A stretch of DNA of 64,000 bases from assembly GCA_028583605.1 (NCBI GenBank), contig CM053337.1, positions 10,730,969 through 10,794,968 on the forward strand, written 5' to 3'. The DNA is from Dastarcus helophoroides (Eukaryota > Arthropoda > Insecta > Coleoptera > Bothrideridae). This document shows, piece after piece, positions 46,578 through 57,549 of the stretch; within the stretch, counting starts at the first letter, position 1; each line of letters begins with the position of its first letter. Under the pieces are notes generated by a model. It worked only from the letters and a program-made list of their open reading frames with translations. It was not told the DNA's origin and searched no databases. The position numbers were made by a program, and so were the translations under genes.

Positions 46578-48762
46578 ATGGGTACAGAAATCCTGAAATC
46601 ATTTGGTGCTCTTCAAAACGAACTTGAACAAGCCAAAAACAGCCTTAAAGGCGTCGACGAACACATAAAACGTCTAATCGGAAGAGATCCCTCAGATTTG
46701 CCTCCAAGACTACCTCAAGGTGTGAAAAGAGGTCCAGTTAATCAAAACGACGAACGCAACAGATTAGGTTCACGGGGTTACAGGAGCAGGCCCGAAAGTA
46801 ACGAACCGCCTCCCAAACGAAGAAGTGGTGTTTCAGTTTTCCAGCGATTATCAGATAGACCTGTTCACGATAGTGAAAGCCATAAAAATCAAAGACAGAT
46901 TATAAGTAAAGTGATCGTAACACCTAAGGAAGTACCTAGTCGGCAGGAAGCTTTGGCCGCACAAAGCAAAGATGAGCAGTCTAAGGCTAGAAATAGGAGG
47001 ATGTTTGGGGCGCTTTTGGGCACACTTCAGAAATTCCAACAGGAAGAAACAAAACTAAAAACGAGGGTAAGGGCAAGTTGGAAGTTTTTCTTTTTAACTT
47101 ATTTTTGGTAAATGTCCTCGTTTGTTTTTCAAAGCCTCTTTGAGGTTAACAGTGGCAAACGAATATATATTCAATCGGTGACGTTACTTTGTTTTCAAAA
47201 GTTTGAAATTTGAATTTTTTGTTTTCAAAAGTTAGAAAGGATTTTCGAGTTTAAACAATGTCAAGAAAAGTCCTACAGGGGATTGATTTAAATATAAGTT
47301 AACTGGAATCTCTTAATGCCTAGAATTAATCCCTGCTATCTAATAGAACTTTCCCTTATGACCAATCTATCTGTAAGATGCAGATTAAAATACTGTAATA
47401 TGTGTGTTAATTAGCATATGTTTATTGCTAAGTTCGCTTATGCAGAACTGATTTCTTCAGTTTTGAGGTTTATTATTAGCGAACATCATTGTAATGCAAA
47501 TTTGGGAAAAATGTTCTACTCGGAGAACCGATTTCTTCGGTCTCTTGAGGTTTGTTATTAGCGAACATCACTGTATTATTTAAGCATCTTACAAACTTTT
47601 ACGTAGAGTTCAATTTAAAAATTTGGCAAACTTCACAGATAATGCAAATTTGGAAAAAATGTTCTACTTGGAGGATCGATTTCTTCAGTCTCTTGAGGTT
47701 TGTTATTAGCGAACGTCACTGTATTATTTAAGTGTCTTACAAATTCTTATGAACAGTTCAATTTAAACATTTAACAAACTTTAAAGATGATCCAAAGGAC
47801 CTAAATTTGGAAAAAATGTTCTGCTTGGAGAACTATTTAATACCGAATAGTTTTTTGATTAAAATTTCCATTCTAAATAAAACAGTAACTTCCTTGTTTT
47901 GGCCAAAAAAAAATCAATTCCTTTGGCTGTAGACTTAACCGCGTTTACCTCTTAGTATTGTGTCCTATTATTTTAGGAGGAAAAGAGGGCGCAACTGGAG
48001 AAAAAAATCGAGGAACACGAAATTAAGGAAAAGGAGGAAATTAAGCGAGAAAGGCAAGAGTTATTCTTTAATCGAAAGAAGAAACAAGCGGAAATCAAAA
48101 TGATCGAATTGAAAATGCTAAGAATGAAAGAGTATGCTGCATGGGAAGAGAGGCAGAAACCAAGGATGAATTTTATTTTAACTAAAACAAAACCCCAAAT
48201 TCAGTATCTTCCCAGACGACTGAATAACGCTAATAAAGCTTTGTTAGAAACCTGTAAAATTGATATCGAGCGTAGGTTTTTTTTAATTTTGTTTATTTTC
48301 TCGCTAATGTTATGTTTTGCAGAGTTAATTGCCAAACGAAGACAACAGGTAAATGACGATCTTCAGCAAATTGAAGAGAGAATGAAAAGGAATTTTGAAC
48401 CCAAGAAAGCTAAAGATGAACAGGTGATTGAAGAAGAAGTAGATAATGAACATGAACAAGATCATGACTTATTAGGCGACGATGATGTTTCTATGCCAGA
48501 AATGCCTTCTACTGAAAATGCAAATGAAAACCTCGTAGATGAAAATTTGAGTACTGTGGAAGAACCTAGTAAAGTAGCCTCTAATGGAATTACAGAAACC
48601 AATAGTAATGAGGTTGAAAATAGCTGTCCTGAAGAAATTGTAATTAATAAATCACCAAATGAGGAAAATTCAATTGAAAAAATGGATTCAGAAGATAATG
48701 TGAACCAACCAGAGGAAAAATGTGAAGAAAGTACAAATATTGATAGTGGATTAGCAGATTAA
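46578..48762 (+). CDS. Pnn: Pinin, splicing-associated protein
   Basis: Pinin is a nuclear protein that associates with the exon junction complex and spliceosome. Exons 46578-47066, 47977-48271 and 48323-48762 give 407 residues in frame. ALQNELEQAKNSLKGVDEHI and IGRDPSDLPPR match the family N-terminal coiled coil. The core domain RNRRMFGALLGTLQKFQQEE is the pinin/SDK/memA signature. A long K/E-rich helix follows (RERQELFFNRKKKQAEIKM) with FILTKTKPQIQYLPRRLN and an acidic C-terminal tail from about residue 300. The SR-rich tail of vertebrate pinin is absent. The ATG at 46578 is chosen because its product begins like the family; an upstream in-frame codon would add an unrelated 20 residues. Confidence 0.93.
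47440..47845. repeat. Degenerate tandem repeat in pinin intron 1
   Basis: The GATTTCTTCAGTCTCTTGAG, GTTATTAGCGAAC and AAAAAATGTTCTACT blocks recur at 47451, 47531 and 47679, with a partial unit at 47820. The main period is about 148-150 bp. No coding content. Confidence 0.65.
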
Positions 48763-49560
48763 ATACATTGTTAAGTGAAAACTTCTGTAGCTAATAATTT
48801 TGATGATTTTAACATTGGTTTTGACTAAATTTTTATTATAGTATGCAAATGTTGCTGCAACAGACGTTTCAGAAAAATTTGTAAATAATTCGTCAAGTGT
48901 ATATGTATTACAAGATGATTTTTCATTTAATATAATAAAGAAGTCAGGAAGAATTGAAATACAATTATTGCATTATTTTTCTTCAATGCATGAAAATAAC
49001 TAATCTCACGAGTTATCTACTAGAATTAAATTGTGGCATTTTATCTCTTGTTGTTAAAAGAATTGCTGATAACAGTTTGTTTTTTCACTTTCCAGTATTT
49101 TAAAACGTTTGTTTATTTTGCTTCTATCAATTGTCTTTGAAGGAGTGTTTGCTGCATTTATTACTGAACATTTGGTCTTGATTTTAACATTATCTACGAC
49201 GAATCTTTAAAGATTTAAACAAAAATTTTAAATTAACAGTTTAATGTAATAATTGGCATCTTATACGTTTATTACTGCTGTGAGTAGTTTTAGAATAATA
49301 CAGTTGAAAGTACCATATATAAAGTAAACTAAGGTGGAAAAATATATACTATTTATTGTACAAAATCTCAACATAATAAAAAACAAGGTATATTAAACAT
49401 AATCATCACATATCTTACCCATTACTTAATATAACTCATCTTAAATTGTAAATCCTAGCACTTAAAAGTTTCTAAATGGATAAATCATGCAATTTAAAAT
49501 TATTAAAGCTTAAAAAATACTGGATTGGATACAATTTTAAACAAACAGAAATATTTAACA
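48763..49560. other. Intergenic between convergent pinin and XPC
   Basis: AT-rich DNA with polyadenylation-type words (ATAATAAAG near 48933) that could serve pinin. No gene is seen. Confidence 0.5.
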
Positions 49561-49830
49561 TACAAAACTGAAAATGAGGCTAAAGTATCATACAAAACTG
49601 AAAATAAGACTAAAGTATCATACAAAACTGAATATGAGACTAAAGTATCATACAAAACTGAATATGAGACTAAAGTATCATATAAAACTGAAAATGAGAC
49701 TAAAGTATCATACAAAACTGAAAATGAGACTAAAGTATCATACAAAACTGAAAATGAGACTAAAGTATCATACAAAATTGAAAATGACACTAAAGTATCA
49801 TACAAAATTGAAAATGAGACTGAAGTATTA
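49561..49830. repeat. 30 bp minisatellite, nine units, just downstream of XPC
   Basis: Nine consecutive 30 bp units starting TACAAAACTGAAAATGAGAC with ACTAAAGTATCA-type ends and only scattered substitutions. It begins 7 bp past the XPC stop codon, so it should lie in the XPC 3' UTR. Because 30 is divisible by three it reads open in several frames on both strands; those frames are artefacts. Confidence 0.95.
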
Positions 49831-49836
49831 AAAAAG

Positions 49837-52800
49837 TTACTCATCAGAATCGGAAGAATCGCTATGAATTCTCTTTTTAGTAGAAAATCGTGGACCTTTA
49901 CCCTTTTTTTTATTCGCTCCACTTGAAGGTGCCCCAAAGTCATACTTAGCTTTAAGGCGCTCCCTAATAAGTAAACCCCTGATTAAACGTTTCCAATTAC
50001 CATACACCCTCTTTTCCAATTTTTCCTGATCTCGTTTCTCCATTTCTTCTTGCTCCTACAAAATTTTCAAAACAATAAAATATAAACCTCATAAAAAATA
50101 AATTTACAAGTTCCCAAGCTGCCACAAGCTGATCTTCGAATTCTTCGCAAACCACAAAACCATCGTAAACAGGATGGCTCCACCCTCCGTGAAAATCGAA
50201 CCCGACGATGGCTGAAGCGCAATCGATGTTCAGTTTTCGCGCAACTTTGTTTAAACCAGGAACTGGAAATTGACAATTATCGAATTGTTTGTCAAAGAGA
50301 TGGAACTTACGTTTCAAGTGAACTGTTTTCTTTGGCAACATGCAAGGTTTAAACAACTCGACGTTTCCGAATGCATTACGGGGCACGATGCCATTTTCGG
50401 CGGTCGGCGGCACGTAATCTTCGAGCTGCCATGGACCAAAAATTTCCAACATTTGATCCGTTATCATGGAATTCGAGAGCTGAAACCGTGGTCGAAATTT
50501 TTTTAATTTTGAACCAGGCTCAAATGTTAATAAACACTCAATTTTTCTGAGATTTTTATCTAATGCGCACTTTACACATTAATAAATTGATGTCAATGAC
50601 GTCATTGCCGCCATTTTAGTTGCAGCAAGTAAAGAATTTGCGATCCAAACGAAACAAGTTCCAGGCTTAAACTGCCATAAGTATGTTTTATTTTATTTTT
50701 ATATATTTCAATCAAATTTGCTTTGACTTTTCGTTTCAATTGATAAAAATACACACTAAATTCAATTGAGGTTATGTAAACATAAGATTGAGTGTTATTT
50801 TGCTTTAATGTGTAAATATGGTTAAAAATACCCATCTGCGAAAGTATATCATAAAATATTCATGCTTACTCTCTGTTTATCCAAAAGATAATGGTATATT
50901 CGTTTTTCGTATATTATCTCAATCAATAATTATTTGATGATTAAATCCTTTTTCTGTTAATATATATCTTAGGTGTATAACAATTTGTATTATCAATCCA
51001 GTTAAAAAGTAAAAAAAAATGCTTCCAAACAGTCTTTAATGTGAAACTCTGTTTAAAATGCAAAGCTTAACCTCTGCCCCAATCAAAATGACGCTTAAGA
51101 CATATTCGTGACTAGGGATGGCAACGATATATAGATATATATTTTATATCGATAAATAAGCCAACATAATCGATATTTTGGCATCGATATATTGGAAATA
51201 TATTGAAATTATTTTGAAAATATCGAAATCACACAGGCACAGGGACGAAAAATGGCGATATCTAGGTCATCATTTGTCGAATTATGTTTCTTCTCATAAG
51301 AAACGTGGCGAAATGAAAAAAAAGGTGTAAACACAAAGGAAACAATTTATTTAAAAAAAATATTATTTAGAGTTATAATCTTGTTATTTTGATTTGTTTC
51401 TAGAAATTCTGAAGTACTGTATTACATATAACAGTGTTTCCCAAACTTTTTATTACCATGGCCAAATTATTTTTGAGGTTTTGAGGTTAGAAGTAAAACT
51501 TTCGTTTCTTTTTTATAGGATCCCAAAACTTCCGAATTGAAGTTTTTAATTTGGACCTATTTCTCTTTAAACATTAAAACTGGATGCAGTTTCTCTTAAA
51601 ATTTGATTCTTTTCTGAAATTGTTTTGAGTACATTTAAATCTTCAATAGTCGAGTTAAAATAGAAACTTTTTTTTCAGTTTCGGTTGAAACCTTGCTATT
51701 ATAAATTTAAAAGTCAAAATTCCAAAAAAAAGTAGAATGCCCTAATATTCTAGCTTAAAGCAAAAATTCTGAAAATAAGTTCAAATTGTTGAGAGGAAAC
51801 ATGTATTGAAAGCTTTTCAAAAAATTCCTAATTTTAATTTCCAATTTTTGATGTTTAACCTATTTTTTTAAGTTATTACAAAAAAATCAAAAACTTCGAG
51901 AAAAAATAAAAAAATGAAGTACAAATTTTGAGAAAAAAGGTCGAAATGTTGAATTTTAATTTCCAATTTTTAATGTCTAACCTATTTTTTTATTTCGACA
52001 TTTTTCTAAAGATTTCGACCTTAGAAGTCATTTTATTTTTATTTTGTTTCTATCCCAACAATTTTGTTTGTTTTTTTTTCGAAATTTCTGCTCAAAATCG
52101 AACTTGTTTTTTTTCCTAAACCCAATTACCGCTAGAATTTTTGTCTACATTGAAATTGATTGGCATTCAATGTTTACACAATTTTAGTGGGTATTATAAA
52201 TCTATTAAACCTTTTTCTTGAGATATGGATGGATGTTTTTTTGAAATTTAGAAATCAGAAGTTATACTCGGGTCTTTTTCTAGAATTTTTTACCATTTTG
52301 TCCAAATTTGCATTTAAAAAAAAATTTTCTAGTTAAAAATGGAAATTTTAAAATAAAATACGAAATTAAACCTGAAATTATAATTGCTCTATTCAGTGTA
52401 ATATTTTAATTCTTATCAATACTTCAAATTTAAATCTGTAATTTTCAGTTTCTATGAGTTTAAACTACAAATTTTGAGAAAAATCATAAAATCTGAAATT
52501 TTCAAAAAATTTATACCTTTTGAAGAAAGTCAAAATTTCGAAATAAGTGGGGCTTCTTAATCAAAATCATACTTTTAAAAAAGGTGAAATTTCAAAGAAA
52601 AAGTCGAAATTTTAAAAATAAGTCACAATTTTAAAACAGTAGAAATTTAAAAAAATGGATATTTTAAAAATAGAAGTGGATATTTTATTTTGAAATGCTA
52701 GAATTTTCAAAAAGTCAAAATTTTCAGAAAAAGTTGAAATATGAAAAACGTGTTAAAATTTTGAGAGTCTTAACTCTTCAAAAAAGTGAAATTCCAAAAA

Positions 52801-55800
52801 ATATTAATAATATACAGAAAGGTCGAAATTTAATAAAGACTTTTTCTAAGTCAAAATATGCAAAAAGTAAATTTCAAAAGCCAAAATGTTCAAAAAGTCA
52901 AAATTCTCAGCCTAAACTTTCAAAAAACTTAAAATTTGGAAAAAAACAAAATTTTGATAAGAATTAAAATCTGAAAAAAATGAAAATTTTAAAATGCAGA
53001 TTTTTTTAAGTTATTACAAAAAAGTCAAAAACTTCGAGAAAAAATAAAAAATTGAAGTACAAATTTTGAGAAAAAAGGTCGAAATGTTGAATTTTAATTT
53101 CCAATTTTTAATGTCTAACCTATTTTTTTATTTCGACATTTTTCTAAAGATTTCGACCTTAGAAGTCATTTTATTTTTATTTTGTTTCTATCCCAACAAT
53201 TTTGTTTGTTTTTTTTTCGAAATTTCTGCTCAAAATCGAACTTGTTTTTTTTCCTAAACCCAATTACCGCTAGAATTTTTGTCAACATTGAAATTGATTG
53301 GCATTAAATGTTTACACAATTTTAGTGGATATTATAAATCTATTAAACCTTTTTCTTAAGATATGGATGGATGTTTTTTTGAAATTTAAAAATCAGAAGT
53401 TATACTCGGGTCTTTTTCTAGAATTTTTCACCATTTTGTCCAAATTTACATTTTAATCAAAAAATTTTCTAGTTAAAAATGGAAATTTTAAAATAAAATA
53501 CGAAATTAAACCTGAAATTATAATTGCTCTATTCGGTGTAATATTTTAATTCTTATCAATACTTCAAATTTAAATCTGTAATTTTCAGTTTCTATGAGTT
53601 TAAACAACAAATTTGGAGAAAAATCAGAAAATCTGAAATTTTCAAAAAATTTATACCTTTTGAAGAAAGTCAAAATTTCGAAATAAGTGGGGCTTCTTAA
53701 TCAAAATCATACTTTAAAAAAGGTGAAATTTCAAAGAAAAAGTCGAAATTTTAAAAATAAGTCACTATTTTGAAACAGTAGAAATTTTGAAAAAGTCGAT
53801 ATTTTAAAAATAGAAGTGGGTACTTTATTTTGAAATGCTAGAATTTTCAAAAAGTCAAAATTTTCAGAAAAAGTTGAAATATGAAAAACGTGTTAAAATT
53901 TTGAGAGTCTTAACTCTTCAAAAAAGTGAAATTCCAAAAAATATTAATAATATACAGAAAGGTCGAAATTTAATAAAGACTTTTTCTAAGTCAAAATATG
54001 CAAAAAGTAAATTTAGAAAAAGCGAAAATATTCAAAAAGTCAAAATTCTCAGTCTAAACTTTCAAAAAACTTAAAATTTGGAAAAAAACAAAATTTTGAT
54101 AAGAATTAAAATCTGCAAAAAAAATGAAAATTTTAAAATGTAGATTTTTCTAAGTTATTACGAAAAAAGTCAAAACTTCGAGAAAAAATAAAAAATTGAA
54201 GTACAAATTTTGAGAAAAAAGGGGCGAAATGTTGAATTTTAATTTCCAATTTTTGATGTTTAACCTATTTTTTTATTTCGACATTTTTCTAAAGATTTCG
54301 ACCTTAGAAGTCATTTTATTTTTATTTTGTTTCTATCCCAACAATTTTGTTTGTTTTTTTTCGAAATTTCTGCTCTAAAATCGAACTTGATTTTTTTTCC
54401 TAAAGCCAATTACCGCTAGAATTTTTGTCAACATTGAAATTGATTGGCATTATATGTATACACAATTTTAGTGGATATTGAAAATCTATTAAATCTTTTT
54501 CCTAAGATATGGATGGATGTTTTTTTGAAATTTAGAAATCAGAAGTTATACTCGGGTCTTTTTCTAGAATTTTTCACCATTTTGTCCAAATTTACATTTT
54601 AATCAAAAAATTTTCTAGTTAAAAATGGAAATTATAAAATAAAATACGAAATTAAACCTGAAATTATAATTGCTCTATTCAGTGTAATATTTTAATTCTT
54701 ATCAATACTTCAAATTTAAATCTGTAATTTTCAGTTTCTATGAGTTTAAACTACAAATTTTGAGAAAAATCACAAAATCTGAAATTTTCAAAAAATTTAT
54801 ATCTTTTGAAGAAAGTCAAAATTTCGAAATAAGTGGGGCTTCTTAATCAAAATCATACTTTTAAAAAAGGTGAAATTTCAAAGAAAAAGTCGAAATTTTA
54901 AAAATAAGTCACAATTTTAAAACAGTAGAAATTTAAAAAAAAATGGATATTTTAAAAATAGAAGTGGATATTTTATTTTGAAATGCTAGAATTTTCAAAA
55001 AGTCAAAATTTTCAGAAAAAGTTGAAATATGAAAAACGTGTTAAAATTTTGAGAGTCTAACTCTTCAAAAAAGTGAAAATCCAAAAAATATTAATAATAT
55101 ACCGAAGGGTCGAAATTTAATAAAGTAGACTTTTTCTAAGTCAAAATATGCAAAAAGTAAATTTCAAAAGCCAAAATGTTCAAAAAGTCAAAATTCTCAG
55201 CCTAAACTTTCAAAAAACTTAAAATTTGGAAGAAAAAACAAAATTTTGATAAGAATTAAAATCTGAAAAAAATGAAAATTTTAAAATGCAGATTTTTTTA
55301 AGTTATTACAAAAAAGTCAAAAACTTCGAGAAAAAATAAAAAATTGAAGTACAAATTTTGAGAAAAAAAGGCCGAAATGTTGATAAAAAAACCTGAAAAC
55401 AGTCAAAATTTTAAAATGACGAATTTTTTTAATAAATCGATATTTATAAAAAGGTCAAAATTTCGAAAAAAAGGCAAAAATTTGAAATTGAAATTTTTAC
55501 AGAAAATTTAAAATTTAGAAATAGTAGACATTTTTAAATGTCGAAATTTTTAAAAGGTCAAAGTGTTTAGAATGTCAACATTTAAAAAAAAATCATATTT
55601 TTCAGAAAAATAGAATTTTTCAGAAAAGAGAAAAAATAGTGTCACTTCGAGAAAATATGAATTATTTTAGGAAAGTCCACGTTTTGAAAATTTTCAGCAC
55701 ACAAATTTCAAATGGTTTTTCAAAGATACAAAAAAGTCGAAATTTTAAGAGAAAAAATTTAGAAAACACCTGGAATTTCAAAAATAAAGTAGAATTTTCG

Positions 55801-57341
55801 AAAAAAATCAAAATTTTGAATCGAAATTTTCTAAATAAATAAAATGTTCAAAAAAACCGAAATTTTGAAAAAGGAGGAAATTTTCAAAATACGTCAAAAT
55901 TTTACGAAAAAGTCGCAATTTTAAAATAAATATAGAAATTCTCAGAATAAATAAAATTTTGAGAAAAAAATGGAAATTTTGAAAATAAAAAGTGTAGTTT
56001 TGAAAAAATGGAAATTACAAATGTCGAAATTTCAAAAAGGGAACAAAACCTTCAACCAAAAATCTAGAAACGCGCGGATATTTTCTAAAGTTTTTTTAAA
56101 ATTCAAAATCTTTAAAAAACAAAATTCTTTAAAAAATTGTAAACATTTTGAAAAAGGTTGAAATTTGCAGTAAGTTTAAATTTTCATAAAGAATCAAAAT
56201 ATTCAAAAAAGTGGAAAGGTCCAGAAAAAGAAGAAAAATTAAATTTTTGCAACAGAAATTTAGTAAAAAAGACGAAATTTTCAAATAAATCTAAATTAAA
56301 AAAAGGTTATTATGAAAATTAGTTTTTCAGACAAAGGCGAAATTTAAAAAAAAGATTTTTTCTAGAAAACGCCACCCGTCATAGCAAAGCATAGAATAGT
56401 GTGACATGTTGGTAAGGTATTAAAGTTTAAATTTTATAAAGAACAAGTCAAAATGTTGAGGAGTATAAAAATTTTCTGAGAAAATATACGAAAAAAATCT
56501 AAATTTATTAACAGAAATTATGAAAAAAGCACCAATCTTGTTTTTTAATAATTTTCTCCGAATTTTGGGTGTAAACCAAAATTTAAAGTAAAACTCGAAT
56601 TACATTTTTGTAGATTTTAGGGTCTTTTTCAAAATTTGCATTTTTTATCAAAATTCGTAGGGAGTTTTTGGGCTTGAAAAAAATTAAAAATCTTGATGTA
56701 TTAAAAAAATTCAGAATCTCTAATTTAACTCGGAAATTATTGAGGTTTTTGTCAAATTTACAAACGAAATTACAAAACTTAAAATTTTTCTAAAAATTTT
56801 ATGAATTTATTGCATATGAACTACAAACTTACTTAAAATGTTAAATTTTTCCAAAAACCTTTTTAAAATGTTTATTTTAATCTCCAAATTTAAGCTTTTT
56901 AGAAATGCTTATCGGTTTTTTAAATATTTAGACTTCAATAATAAAAAATGCCATTGAGTCATGAATATAACAAAATATACCTTTTTATGACAGAATATCT
57001 GCTATCGAATACATCGATAAATTGCACTGTCGATACATACTGTTCAATATATTGTTCGATATGATATATCGATATATTTATTTTTTCTGCCATCCCTATT
57101 CGTGACACGTACCTTATCATACTTGGGCCGAGCTTTTACGATCTTATAAGGTTTTTCCCCGGGTTTCACCACTTTGGCCTCCTTTAACCAGATATCACGA
57201 GATTTGCAAACGTAGACGCAATCTCTAGAGTAAACAGGTTCCTTATTTCTTACAAAACCGAGAATAGCCGCATTTGGAGGATAAATGGCTTCGAATTTGA
57301 GCAAATGTCGTTCTAATGCGTAGAGAGGATGATTTTTGTAC
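49837..57341 (-). CDS. Xpc: XPC / Rad4 DNA damage recognition protein, C-terminal part
   Basis: XPC starts global-genome nucleotide excision repair by binding distorted DNA through beta-hairpin domains (fly mus210). Four minus-strand exons are visible: 57341-57113, 50479-50311, 50262-50108 and 50055-49837, giving 256 in-frame codons plus stop. The first holds BHD1 ([20 protein letters not shown]) and part of BHD2 ([18 protein letters not shown]). The second continues with [24 protein letters not shown] and CMLP. The third is BHD3 ([40 protein letters not shown]). The last is basic ([18 protein letters not shown]) with a serine/aspartate tail. The N-terminal transglutaminase-like part must lie beyond base 64000. 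The 6.6 kb intron 50480-57112 is almost entirely a transposon. Confidence 0.93.
50480..51104. other. Ancestral part of XPC intron
   Basis: Together with six bases beside the 57113 splice donor, this is what the intron contained before the hAT insertion, about 640 bp. It has AT-rich sequence and no recognised gene; a 77-codon antisense stretch at 50602-50835 shows no similarity. Confidence 0.6.
51432..51480 (+). mobile_element. Isolated hAT-like terminus inside the large element
   Basis: CAGTGTTTCCCAAAC followed by TTTTTATTACCATGGCC resembles the start of another hAT group (CAGTG-type termini). No matching inverted end was found before 57098. It may be a nested, truncated insertion from which the AT-rich interior derives. 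Confidence 0.45.
51855..55400. repeat. Three tandem units of about 1.14 kb plus a partial unit
   Basis: The marker AAGTTATTACAAAAAAGTC with AACTTCGAGAAAAAATAAAA recurs near 51870, 53010, 54150 and 55300. Within units, the segments at 51928-52119 and 53066-53257 translate identically, as do the first 60 or so codons at 52695 and 53835. Units differ by single substitutions and small indels, so the amplification is recent. Each unit is internally made of GTCGAAATTTT-type words. Confidence 0.92.
55400..56940. repeat. Unique-order AT-rich repeat filling the large element
   Basis: Continues the GTCGAAATTTT/GAAAAAGTC texture without a long period. Open stretches at 55639-55842 and 55970-56161 are repeat translations (K, N, F, S rich). 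No gene. Confidence 0.7.
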
Positions 57342-57406
57342 CTGTACAACGAGAACGTAATGAAGGGAAAACCGTCTTTACTGACTTAGGCTAGACCAGG
57401 GGTCGG

Positions 57407-57455
57407 CAAACCGCGGCTTGCGAGCCGCATGCGGCTCTTTAAATTCCGCTAAAAA
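57407..57455 (+). mobile_element. hAT-like terminus (CAGGGGTCGGCAAACC type)
   Basis: CAGGGGTCGGCAAACC followed by GCGGCTTGCGAGCCGC and ATGCGGCTCTTTAAA is a typical start of hAT elements of the Charlie-like group, with GC-rich subterminal palindrome GCGGCTTGCGAGCCGC. It starts 66 bp upstream (in gene orientation) of the XPC exon 57341-57113. The opposite end was not found before base 64000, so the element either extends beyond the window or is truncated. Confidence 0.65.
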
Positions 57456-57549
57456 AATAAATAAATAAAAGCGAGAGTGGACAGACACCCAGACACTCAT
57501 TAAACAAGTGACCTACAGTCAAAATTTTCAAGAATACTTTTCTAGGAAT

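Larger units (their letters stand above)
51113..57098. mobile_element. 5986 bp hAT-like element in XPC intron
   Basis: The left end TAGGGATGGCAACG (51113) and right end TGCCATCCCTA (57088-57098) are inverted. The flanks are a perfect 8 bp duplication, TTCGTGAC, at 51105-51112 and 57099-57106. Subterminal regions (51125-51215 and 57000-57075) are rich in ATCGATA words, as in the shorter elements at 3259 and 4509. The interior has three tandem 1.14 kb AT-rich units and no transposase frame, so it moved by a transposase supplied elsewhere or grew after insertion. Its right end starts at intron base 15 of the XPC donor. Confidence 0.92.

Noticed and set aside
49561..49830. CRISPR-like array of 30 bp repeats
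   Set aside because: Units are contiguous with no unique spacers, and the genome is eukaryotic. It is a minisatellite.
49503..49943. Open frames of 85-146 codons on both strands
   Set aside because: They are translations of the 30 bp repeat, whose length is divisible by three, and overlap the end of XPC.
50602..50835. A 77-codon minus-strand frame in the XPC intron
   Set aside because: No similarity and no agreement with the XPC frame; the intron joins exons cleanly without it.
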